Position numbers and translations under genes: made by a program. A stretch of 64,000 bases of DNA from Saprospiraceae bacterium (GTDB taxonomy: Bacteria > Bacteroidota > Bacteroidia > Chitinophagales > Saprospiraceae): contig JADKCF010000007.1 of the NCBI GenBank assembly GCA_016714765.1, forward strand, positions 62,001 through 126,000. Direction: 5' to 3'. Shown here one piece after another: positions 56,545 through 64,000 of this stretch; positions within the stretch are counted from its first letter, which is position 1, and the number at the start of each line of letters is the position of its first letter. A model generated the notes under the pieces. It saw only the letters and a program-made list of their open reading frames with translations. It was not told the origin of the DNA and ran no database searches.

Positions 56545-57557
56545 TTATCTTTGAACTCTACCACTGCCATCACCTTTCATGAGATCTTTGACTTCACTCA
56601 GCGTAGCATGGTTGAGATCTCCGGGTATTGTGTGTTTTAAAGCGCTTGCTGCGACTCCAAACTCTGCGGCTTCTTCCATGGGCATACCCGTCACCAATCC
56701 AAAGATAAGTCCGCTGGCAAAAGAATCACCACTACCTACCCTATCAACGATTCGTATATTGTACTTTTGGTATGGTAAAATTTATTGCCATCATATACCA
56801 ACGCACTCCAGCTATTGTCACTTGCACTGTGGCTTTCTCTGAGCGATGAAGCTATAAATTTAAATCCGCATTTTTGTTGCATGAAGTGAAACATATCTTT
56901 GAATCCATCGAGATTGAGTTCACCTTTTGTGTGGTGAGTTTCATTTGCTATATAGCCAAGTATGGGGTCAGCGCCGATACACACATCAACATACTGGCAC
57001 AAATGCGACAATACTTCACTCGCTTTTTCTTTGGACCATAATTTTGTACGGTAATTCAGGTCTATGCTTGTTGTGATTCCTTTGGCTTTGGCAGCCATCA
57101 GTGCTGCCTCAACAAATGCTGCTGCTTTGTCGCTTAAAGCTGGTGTGACTCCAGTGGTATGGAACCATTCTGCACCTTCAAATATCTGGTCAAAGTCAAA
57201 CTCTGATGTATCCATTTCCGAAATGGAAGAACCAGCTCGATCATAAACTACCTGTGATGCACGCACAGAAGCACCTGTTTCTAGAAAATAGATTCCAAGT
57301 CTATCGCCACCTCGTGCCACAAATTGTGTATCAACACCATATCTTCGCAAATGGTTGATGGCTGACTGACCAATAGGATTGTTAGGCACTTTGGATACAA
57401 ATGTGCCAATGAGACCGTAATTGCATAAAGCTGCCGCTACATTGGCTTCGCCTCCTCCGTAAGTAACTTCAAAGCTATCTGTCTGTACAAATCTTTTGAA
57501 ATCCGGAGTAGTAAGTCTCAACATGATTTCTCCAAGGGTTACTACTTTTTTACTCAA
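56545..57557 (-). CDS. kdgK: PfkB-family sugar kinase (2-keto-3-deoxygluconate kinase-like), one frameshift
   Basis: About 337 residues when joined. N-terminal KVVTLGEIMLRLTTPDF and VTYGGGEANVAAALC are typical of KDG kinases. The C-terminal signature VDRVGSGDSFASGLIFG, holding the catalytic Asp and anion hole, lies in the shifted frame; one more A in the run near 56764 gives YHTKKYNIRIVDRVG. It would phosphorylate 2-keto-3-deoxygluconate with ATP. It is last in an operon with the flavin reductase and the PD40 protein. The sugar specificity is probable, not certain. Confidence 0.85.
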
Positions 57558-57586
57558 GATTTTATAATATTTGTTAATAAAAAAAA

Positions 57587-58216
57587 TCAGAACTCAGGAA
57601 TATTATTAGGCCTGGCATATGGAAATGTTGCTATTTTGGAAACATTATGATAAGTATCCAAGCCTGAAATACAAATTGTACCGACAGCATTTAAGTCTAC
57701 AACTCCAGGTGCAGGGTATCCGGCATCCTGAATATAAATATGCTCTACATAACCAATGACAAGTATTGTTTTATTCAATGATATATCCATTTTTTCGGCA
57801 AGTTGCATGCCTATTTGTACCCTGGACTCTGAGACATAGGGTGCAGCAAAACCATCTTTGAATTCCGCTTGCAACTGACACATATCAAACTCAGATTCTT
57901 CTCTACTGAAATCTGCAGATGTAAAATGTGCCTTCTCAGCTATCGTTTCATGCACGTGATTGATAGTATAAAAGCCTGTCTCCTGAATGTTTTCCATAGT
58001 ATGACGTTCTGTCACCATTGGTCTCATAAAAAAACCAAGGGTTGCCGGATCAGAGCCCATATGTACCACTGAACTGATGATTGCAAGATTTGTAAGACCA
58101 TCTCCGTTGACAGTACCTATGAGGTTGGCAGGTTTGTACCCTGTAATGGAATTGACCAGACTGAGCCTGATTAATCTGTCTAGATCATTTATGTCACTTT
58201 TCGTAAAATGTGCCAT
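57587..58216 (-). CDS. flavin reductase-like (NTAB/DIM6 type) protein
   Basis: 209 residues, FMN-binding split-barrel flavin reductase of the DIM6/NTAB type, with LVNSITGYKPANLIGTVN, LTNLAIISSVVHMGSDP and YTINHVHETIAEKAHFTS. Such proteins reduce FMN with NAD(P)H for a monooxygenase; no monooxygenase is adjacent. It lies 7 bases after the PD40 gene and 29 before kdgK, in one operon. Confidence 0.87.
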   Translation of the reverse strand: MAHFTKSDINDLDRLIRLSLVNSITGYKPANLIGTVNGDGLTNLAIISSVVHMGSDPATLGFFMRPMVTERHTMENIQETGFYTINHVHETIAEKAHFTSADFSREESEFDMCQLQAEFKDGFAAPYVSESRVQIGMQLAEKMDISLNKTILVIGYVEHIYIQDAGYPAPGVVDLNAVGTICISGLDTYHNVSKIATFPYARPNNIPEF

Positions 58217-58223
58217 ATTTATT

Positions 58224-59330
58224 TTAATCTACCCAGTCAGCTATAAATAAATTGGTATCTCTTGTACCACCATTGTTGCGGTTGGAGGCAAATATGATTT
58301 TTTTTCCATCATAGGAAAACATTGGAAAGGAATCAAAAGTCTTGTCGAATGTAATTTGCTCCAGACCAGTACCATCCAGGTTGATAGTATAAAGATTGAA
58401 CTGATATCCTCGGGGGGCGGCATGATTGGAAGAAAAAATAACTTTGTTGCCTTTGGGTAAGAAGTATGGTGCCCAGTTGGCCTTGCCCAGTTGAGTGAGT
58501 TGTCGGAGGTCTGTACCATCTACATTGCACACATATAATTCCATAGAAGTAGGCATGACCTGATTCTGCGCTAGAAGCTCTTTGTAGACCCGAACATCTT
58601 CTTCTGTTTTTGGTCTTGATGCCCTGAAAATAAGTTTAGTACCATCAGGCGAAAAAAATGCACCTCCATCATACCCCAGCTCACGTGTTACCTGTCGTAC
58701 ATCAGAGCCGTCCACATTCATGGTGTAGAGTTCCAGATCACCGGACCGCGTCGAAGTAAAGACGATTTTATCACCTTTGGGAGATACCGTGGCCTCGGCA
58801 TCATATCCTGGTGAATCTGTAAGTTTTTTTATGATATTACCTTCCAAATCTCCATGATAGATATCAAATGTCTCATATATAGGCCAGATGTACTTTCCAT
58901 CAGCTCGGCGTTCGGGGACGTGAGGGCAAGAAGCATTGGCCTCGTGGGTGGAAGCATAAACAATGCTTTTATTTCCAGGCATAAAGAAGCTACATGTTGT
59001 ACGTCCTTTGCCGGTGCTGAGCAAGGGCGGTGGTGCTGCTTTTCTTTGCAGCGTTGTCAAGTCAAAATAGTAAATCTGGTCACATTGAGCTCCCCACATC
59101 TTATTGGTAGCCTGAAAGACCACTTTTTTATTATCAAAACTCCAGTAAGCTTCTGCATTGTCTCCTCCGAAAGTCAACTGCCGGACGTTTTTGAGGTGTT
59201 TTTCAGCCGGGTATCGAAGCGTGTCAGCCTCAGCAGGAAGAGTAAGATAAAGAAGACCGGTTTTACTGGTTTGGCATGATGCCAATACTAGATACATTAC
59301 AACAACCACCATCCCATATTTAAATTTCAT
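58224..59330 (-). CDS. TolB-like PD40 beta-propeller lipoprotein
   Basis: 368 residues with a lipoprotein signal (VVVVMYLVLASCQTS). Multiple PD40 repeats follow (IVFTSTRSGDLELYTMNVDG, KLIFRASRP, KVIFSSNHAA, KIIFASNRNNGG), forming a propeller of about six blades as in TolB-type proteins. It probably sits in the periplasm or on the outer membrane; the partner is unknown. A -7 element (59351-59358) lies 20 bases upstream and should drive the operon through kdgK. Confidence 0.85.
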   Translation of the reverse strand: MKFKYGMVVVVMYLVLASCQTSKTGLLYLTLPAEADTLRYPAEKHLKNVRQLTFGGDNAEAYWSFDNKKVVFQATNKMWGAQCDQIYYFDLTTLQRKAAPPPLLSTGKGRTTCSFFMPGNKSIVYASTHEANASCPHVPERRADGKYIWPIYETFDIYHGDLEGNIIKKLTDSPGYDAEATVSPKGDKIVFTSTRSGDLELYTMNVDGSDVRQVTRELGYDGGAFFSPDGTKLIFRASRPKTEEDVRVYKELLAQNQVMPTSMELYVCNVDGTDLRQLTQLGKANWAPYFLPKGNKVIFSSNHAAPRGYQFNLYTINLDGTGLEQITFDKTFDSFPMFSYDGKKIIFASNRNNGGTRDTNLFIADWVD

Positions 59331-59350
59331 GTTTTCACTTTTTTGTTACA

Positions 59351-59358
59351 CAAAAGTA
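59351..59358 (-). promoter_or_regulatory. -7 promoter element of the PD40-flavin reductase-kdgK operon
   Basis: TACTTTTG on the minus strand, 20 bases before the ATG at 59330. Confidence 0.6.
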
Positions 59359-59561
59359 AGACAATTCGAATGTTAAACTGTCAAACTTGTGTAATAATAA
59401 TACTCAAATTTTAGAAAATATTTCATTTCTAAGCATTACCCTAATGTGGTGAAAAGAACATGGCATCATCTGCAATGGTTTATTTTTTTTATAATATCAT
59501 ATAAATATCCAAATTGTTATCTGCGAAATGCTTTAATTTGCAATGAAAATAAAAGAATAGG

Positions 59562-60326
59562 ATGATACTGATTACAAATGATGATGGCATTGTGGCCCCG
59601 GGAATAAAAGCATTAGTGGAGGTAGCTTCGAAATTTGGTGAAGTGTTGGTGGTAGCGCCAGACTCACCGCAGTCGGGACAAGGTCATGCGATCACTCTGA
59701 ATCAGCCTTTAAAACTTCGAAAAGTAAATCTTTTTTCCGGCATCGATGCATATGAATGTTCTGGCACTCCTGTGGATTGTGTAAAACTTGCAAAAAATGT
59801 GCTGTTAAAGAATAAAAAAATTGATTTATGTCTTTCAGGGATCAACCACGGTGCCAACTCGTCCATCAATATCATTTACTCAGGTACTATGTCTGCGGCC
59901 ATGGAAGCTAGTATTGAGAAAATTGATTCCATAGGATTTTCACTACTGAACTACAGTTTCGATGCGGATTTCGAACCGGCCAAATTTTACATAGAAAAAA
60001 TCATACAATCTGTTTTGGCTAATCCCCTGAAATCGTGCAAACTACTTAATGTAAACATACCCGCTTGCAGCCAACAGGAGATCAAGGGCATCAAAGTGTG
60101 CCGTCAGGGTGATGGTACATGGGTAGAAGAGTTTCAGGAGGGCACGGACCCCAGAGGTGAAAAGTACTACTGGTTGACAGGAAAATTTGTTTCTTATGAA
60201 TCACCTGAAGATACTGAAAATGACATTTGGGCTTTAAAAAACAACTTTATATCTGTTGTCCCATCTGGACATGATCTTACACACTACACAGAATTAAATA
60301 ATTTTAAATACATGGAAAATTTATGA
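59562..60326 (+). CDS. surE: 5'/3'-nucleotidase SurE
   Basis: 254 residues, survival protein SurE, a metal-dependent nucleoside monophosphate phosphatase. Motifs: ILITNDDGIVAPGIKAL (metal-binding Asp-Asp), SGTPVDCVKLAKN and LSGINHGANSSINIIYSGTM. Length is normal. It overlaps the next small gene by 4 bases (ATGA). Confidence 0.96.
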   Translation: MILITNDDGIVAPGIKALVEVASKFGEVLVVAPDSPQSGQGHAITLNQPLKLRKVNLFSGIDAYECSGTPVDCVKLAKNVLLKNKKIDLCLSGINHGANSSINIIYSGTMSAAMEASIEKIDSIGFSLLNYSFDADFEPAKFYIEKIIQSVLANPLKSCKLLNVNIPACSQQEIKGIKVCRQGDGTWVEEFQEGTDPRGEKYYWLTGKFVSYESPEDTENDIWALKNNFISVVPSGHDLTHYTELNNFKYMENL

Positions 60327-60625
60327 TAGAGAAAAATTCAATCATTTTTGGGCTTGTTTTAGGCTGTATCGTTCCTGTGTTGGGTTTTGTTTTAATAGAA
60401 TACATATTTAACACCATGACACAGTTTGGATTGATGGAGGAAGTCACTTCATCAACATCTGGAAGGCGGTTCCGTACTTTGTGTCTTATTGCCATCTGCT
60501 GCAGCCTCATTCCTTTCAACATCGCCAAAAATAAAAAATGGGATCAAACCATGAGGGGAATTATTTTCCCTACGCTGATATATGTGGGTGCATGGGTATT
60601 CAGATTTTACGGTGAGTTATTTTAA
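60323..60625 (+). CDS. small membrane protein of unknown function
   Basis: 100 residues with three hydrophobic segments (IIFGLVLGCIVPVLGFVLIE, LCLIAICCSLIPFNIA, GIIFPTLIYVGAWVFRFY). No family is recognised. Overlaps surE by 4 bases and precedes lpxB by 77 bases, in the surE-lpxB-pnuC group, a neighbourhood common in Bacteroidota. Confidence 0.75.
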   Translation: MIEKNSIIFGLVLGCIVPVLGFVLIEYIFNTMTQFGLMEEVTSSTSGRRFRTLCLIAICCSLIPFNIAKNKKWDQTMRGIIFPTLIYVGAWVFRFYGELF

Positions 60626-60702
60626 AAAATTCTTTTTATTGGACAAACCAATTTTAAAAAACAGAATTTTATTGCATTGCAGAAAAAAGTAAAAATATCC
60701 GG

Positions 60703-61806
60703 ATGAAATATTATCTCATAGCAGGGGAAGCCTCCGGAGACCTTCATGGTGCAAATCTCATGAAAAGTATCCTTAAATTAGACCCTGTGGCCGAGTTTAG
60801 ATTTTGGGGTGGTGACAAAATGGCGGCGGTTGGAGGTACTATGGTCGAGCACTACAAAAACACAGCATTTATGGGTTTTATAGAGGTGCTACTCCATTTG
60901 CAAAAAATACTAGGTTTCATCAGCAAATGCAAATCAGATATTAATACAAACAGCCCGGATGTAATAGTTCTCCTGGATTATCCCGGGTTTAACTTAAGAA
61001 TAGCCAAATGGGCAAAATCCAATAATTATAAAGTTGTATATTATATTACTCCCCAAGTGTGGGCATGGCACAAAAGCAGGGTTCATGATTTGGGTAAATT
61101 TACTGACTTACTTTTAGTCATCTTGCCTTTTGAGTCGGCTTTTTTTAGTAAATATGGATACCCGTCTACTTTTGTGGGTCATCCGTTGCTGGATGCAATA
61201 GCACAGTTTGAGCCTGATCCTAATTTTGCAAAACATAGAGCTGACAAAAAAACAGAAAATATTGTAGCTCTATTGCCGGGAAGTAGAAAACAAGAGATCA
61301 ATGCCATACTTCCTGTCATGTTAGAAGCGTTGCGAAATAGTGCCTATAACATATTGTTAGCTGGAGCACCTTCGATAGATGACAGCTTGTATTTAAGTAT
61401 CATTAATCAAAAAGGCATGGAAAAGCAAGTCACACTGATCAGAAACCGGACTTATGATATTCTTCACCTGGCAGATTTAGCATTGGTAGGCAGCGGCACA
61501 GCAACATTAGAGACAGCATTATTTAACGTACCACAAATAGTCTGCTACAAAGGTAGTGCTATTTCCTACCAAATTGCTAAGAGACTTGTCGATTTGAAAT
61601 ACATTTCTCTGGTCAATCTCATCAGCGACAAAGCAGTGGTCAGAGAGCTGATACAGGACGAACTGACGGTAGAAAATCTGCGTCTGGAACTAGAAAAAAT
61701 TACTGCTTACAGACAGCAGATTTTGATGGACTATAAAACTTTACGGTTGAAACTGGGTGACACCGGTGCTTCAGACCGGGCAGCAAAAGCCATCACAAAT
61801 CTATGA
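60703..61806 (+). CDS. lpxB: lipid A disaccharide synthase LpxB
   Basis: 367 residues, GT19 glycosyltransferase that joins UDP-2,3-diacylglucosamine and lipid X in lipid A synthesis, at the inner membrane. Motifs: YLIAGEASGDLHGANLM, LLDYPGFNLRIAKWAK, YYITPQVWAWHKSR, FVGHPLLD and SGTATLETALF. Length is normal. Shows a Gram-negative envelope. Overlaps pnuC by 4 bases. Confidence 0.96.
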   Translation: MKYYLIAGEASGDLHGANLMKSILKLDPVAEFRFWGGDKMAAVGGTMVEHYKNTAFMGFIEVLLHLQKILGFISKCKSDINTNSPDVIVLLDYPGFNLRIAKWAKSNNYKVVYYITPQVWAWHKSRVHDLGKFTDLLLVILPFESAFFSKYGYPSTFVGHPLLDAIAQFEPDPNFAKHRADKKTENIVALLPGSRKQEINAILPVMLEALRNSAYNILLAGAPSIDDSLYLSIINQKGMEKQVTLIRNRTYDILHLADLALVGSGTATLETALFNVPQIVCYKGSAISYQIAKRLVDLKYISLVNLISDKAVVRELIQDELTVENLRLELEKITAYRQQILMDYKTLRLKLGDTGASDRAAKAITNL

Positions 61807-62435
61807 CTATACAGGATATTTATCAGCAATTTGTTACTGACATACAGTATGTGAGATGGCAGGAATGGGTCAGTACGATAGCTCAGATTGCTAGTGTATG
61901 GTATGCCCGTAAAAATAATATTTTGGTATACCCTACCGGAATCATAGGTGTCCTATTAGCTTCGTGGGTATATTTTTTTTTAGCCACTCCCCCGCTTTAT
62001 GCTGATGCGATCCTGAATGTCTATTATTTTTTTATGAGTGTGTACGGGTGGTACAACTGGGTACAGAAAAAGGAAAATCATGCTTTAAAATACCAAATCA
62101 GTTGGTGTAGTCCACATCAGTTGTTTTATGGTTTGACAGGATTTGCTATTGCATGGGTCACTATTTACTTTTTGCTTACAGGCTTGACTGACAGCAACAC
62201 TCCTATATTGGATTCGCTTGTCTCCTCATCTGCAGTCACAGCTATGTGGTGTATGGCACAGAGAAAAATAGAAAACTGGCTTGCCTGGATTTTTAGCAAT
62301 ATAGTGGCTATACCGCTCAATTTTTACAAGGGTTTCATGCTCTTTACGCTTATGTACATACTATTTCTGGTGATGGCCTTTATGGGGTATTTGACATGGA
62401 AATCCAGCCATCAAAAAGGAAAGTCCTTAAACTAA
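61803..62435 (+). CDS. pnuC: nicotinamide riboside/mononucleotide transporter PnuC
   Basis: 210 residues, about seven membrane helices, PnuC family (import of nicotinamide riboside). The family stretch NVYYFFMSVYGWYNWVQKK is present. Other marks are QIASVWYARKNNILVYPTG near the start and NIVAIPLNFYKGF near the end. Translationally coupled to lpxB by ATGA overlap and followed by a bidirectional terminator. Confidence 0.92.
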   Translation: MTIQDIYQQFVTDIQYVRWQEWVSTIAQIASVWYARKNNILVYPTGIIGVLLASWVYFFLATPPLYADAILNVYYFFMSVYGWYNWVQKKENHALKYQISWCSPHQLFYGLTGFAIAWVTIYFLLTGLTDSNTPILDSLVSSSAVTAMWCMAQRKIENWLAWIFSNIVAIPLNFYKGFMLFTLMYILFLVMAFMGYLTWKSSHQKGKSLN

Positions 62436-62445
62436 ATCATTAAAA

Positions 62446-62477
62446 AAGCCTTTGCAAACAGAAGAATGCAAAGGCTT
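62446..62477. terminator. bidirectional terminator between pnuC and groL
   Basis: Perfect 11-bp arms AAGCCTTTGCA (62446-62456) and TGCAAAGGCTT (62467-62477), with A-rich sequence on one side and AATTTTTTT on the other, so it can stop transcripts from both converging genes. Confidence 0.88.
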
Positions 62478-62508
62478 AATTTTTTTAAGGATGTAGGCTG
62501 TAGAGGGA

Positions 62509-64000
62509 TTACATCATTCCTCCCATTCCGCCTCCACCCATTGGTGGATGTGCATGTCCTCCTCCTTCTTCTTTCTTTTCAGAAATCACGCACTCTGTAG
62601 TAAGTACCATGCTGGCAATAGAGCCTGCGTTTTCCAAAGCTACTCTAGTCACCTTGGTAGGATCTATGACACCTGCCTTTTTAAGGTCTTCGTATTCATT
62701 TGTACGTGCATTGTACCCATTGGCACCTTTGCCTTTAGCGACCTCCTGGAATACGACTGATCCATCCACACCTGCATTTTCTGCGATGATTCTCAATGGT
62801 GCCTCAAGAGCTTTTTTTACGATCTGAATTCCAAGATTTTCATCTTCATTTACCCCTTTCAGGTCTTTAAGGCTACTAATACTTCTTACAAGGGCAACAC
62901 CTCCACCAGCTACAATTCCTTCTTCGACAGCAGCTCTTGTGGCATGTAAAGCATCGTCCACTCTGTCTTTTTTCTCTTTCATTTCCACTTCAGTGGCTGC
63001 TCCTACATATAAGACCGCTACACCACCTGCCAGTTTTGCCAGTCTCTCCTGTAATTTTTCTTTATCGTAATCAGAAGTAGTGGTTTCTATCTGAGCTTTG
63101 ATCTGACCAATTCTTGCGTTGATATCAGCTTGCTGGCCTTTACCATTTACGATAGTGGTATTGTCTTTGTCTATGGTGATTTTTTCTGCCTGGCCCAATT
63201 CAGCAACAGTGGCATTTTCCAGCTTGTATCCTTTTTCTTCAGAAATCACTACTCCACCGGTAAGTATTGCGGTATCCTCCAACATTGCTTTTCTTCTGTC
63301 TCCAAATCCAGGAGCTTTTACAGCAACAATCTTGAGTCCGGCACGGAGTCTGTTGACAACCAATGTACCTAATGCCTGACTATCTACATCTTCTGCAATG
63401 ATCAACAATGGTCTGCCAGTCTGTACTGCCTTCTCCAAAACAGGTACTATTTCCTGCACATTGGATATTTTTTTGTCATGTATCAAGATCAACGGATTTT
63501 CGTATTCCGTAGTCATATTTTCTGTGTTGGTGATGAAGTATGGAGACAAATATCCTCTGTCAAACTGCATTCCGATCACTTCGTCTACATAGGTATCAGT
63601 ACCTTTAGCCTCTTCTACAGTTATGACGCCATCTTTAGTCACACGCTTCATAGCATCAGCTATCAACGAACCTATTTCGTCATCATTATTGGCAGAAATA
63701 GATGCAACCTGTTTGATTTTATTAAAATCAGAACCCACTACTTCACTTTGTTTCTTTAGGTCAGCAATCACTGCGCCAACTGCTTTGTCAATTCCTCTTT
63801 TGAGGTCCATCGGATTAGCACCGGCAGTGACATATTTCATTCCTGCATTCACCATCGCTTGCGCAAGCACTGTAGCTGTAGTGGTTCCATCACCAGCTGC
63901 GTCTGCAGTCTTTGAAGCTACTTCCTTTACCATTTGAGCACCCATATTCTCTATAGCGTCCTCCAGTTCTATCTCTTTTGCAACCGTAACACCATCTTTG
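62509..64000 (-). CDS. groL: chaperonin GroEL (5' end outside window)
   Basis: The visible part is the last 497 or so of about 545 residues of the 60-kDa chaperonin that folds proteins in an ATP-driven ring with GroES. It shows DAAGDGTTTATVLAQAMV (ATP site), EEGIVAGGGVALVR and the end HPPMGGGGMGGMM. The frame is open to the right edge (KDGVTVAKEIELEDAIEN), so the gene continues beyond base 64000. groS, expected upstream, is not in view. Confidence 0.97.
   Translation of the reverse strand, partial: KDGVTVAKEIELEDAIENMGAQMVKEVASKTADAAGDGTTTATVLAQAMVNAGMKYVTAGANPMDLKRGIDKAVGAVIADLKKQSEVVGSDFNKIKQVASISANNDDEIGSLIADAMKRVTKDGVITVEEAKGTDTYVDEVIGMQFDRGYLSPYFITNTENMTTEYENPLILIHDKKISNVQEIVPVLEKAVQTGRPLLIIAEDVDSQALGTLVVNRLRAGLKIVAVKAPGFGDRRKAMLEDTAILTGGVVISEEKGYKLENATVAELGQAEKITIDKDNTTIVNGKGQQADINARIGQIKAQIETTTSDYDKEKLQERLAKLAGGVAVLYVGAATEVEMKEKKDRVDDALHATRAAVEEGIVAGGGVALVRSISSLKDLKGVNEDENLGIQIVKKALEAPLRIIAENAGVDGSVVFQEVAKGKGANGYNARTNEYEDLKKAGVIDPTKVTRVALENAGSIASMVLTTECVISEKKEEGGGHAHPPMGGGGMGGMM

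Overview
The window looks like a chromosome segment from a member of the Bacteroidota, most likely a Saprospiria-type or related environmental lineage. It is AT-rich. Many genes are preceded by the Bacteroidota -7 promoter element TAnnTTTG. There is a T9SS sorting domain on a secreted protease, an RteC relic, a Bacteroidota-type tyrosine integrase, and GroEL with the usual GGM-rich tail. The phylum rests on several independent signs; the class is inference.

Region 1 (1-6.3 kb, minus strand) is a histidine operon, hisG-hisD-hisC-hisB-hisH-hisA-hisF. It is headed by a 22-codon leader peptide with six consecutive His codons and a terminator hairpin, a classical attenuation arrangement. Region 2 (6.5-28.2 kb) is core metabolism and housekeeping: a GltD-like FAD/Fe-S oxidoreductase followed by 2-oxoacid:ferredoxin oxidoreductase alpha and beta; YihY, a YbgC-type thioesterase and arginine deiminase; a P-type cation ATPase; a structured RNA that folds like 6S RNA; pdxH; a K+ channel; a divergent pseudouridine synthase; dnaB; a DnaA-box cluster that is a candidate origin; two LTA-synthase-type membrane sulfatases; and dihydroorotase.

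Region 3 (28.3-56.5 kb) is accessory. It begins at a tRNA-Arg(TCT) followed by a dead tyrosine integrase and a broken rteC, consistent with an old element inserted at the tRNA. Behind these lie a four-gene cassette with a DUF5675 gene, a small toxin-antitoxin-like pair, a group II intron scrap, and a minus-strand operon (39.5-34.7 kb) encoding a TPR protein with an HELVH metalloprotease motif, a small protein, a MazG-like nucleotide pyrophosphohydrolase and a GIY-YIG/DUF2075/S24 fusion. That operon is the best candidate here for an uncharacterised defence-type system. Further on are paralogous small plasmid-type genes with shared terminators, an IS3-family insertion sequence, a GC-richer block with nested inverted repeats, a giant M43 metalloprotease with a T9SS tail, a PPP-type phosphatase, and several lipoproteins or envelope proteins of unknown role.

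Region 4 (56.5-64 kb) returns to core genes: a PD40 lipoprotein, a flavin reductase and a KDG-kinase-like gene on the minus strand; surE, a small membrane protein, lpxB and pnuC on the plus strand; then a bidirectional terminator and the 3' part of groL.

Caution for all readers: many genes, including the normally essential dnaB, are split by single-base losses, nearly all in homopolymer runs. The simplest reading is residual consensus error in a long-read assembly, so such genes are annotated as single genes with frameshifts. The integrase is different: it also has a stop in place of a catalytic arginine and is treated as a true pseudogene.
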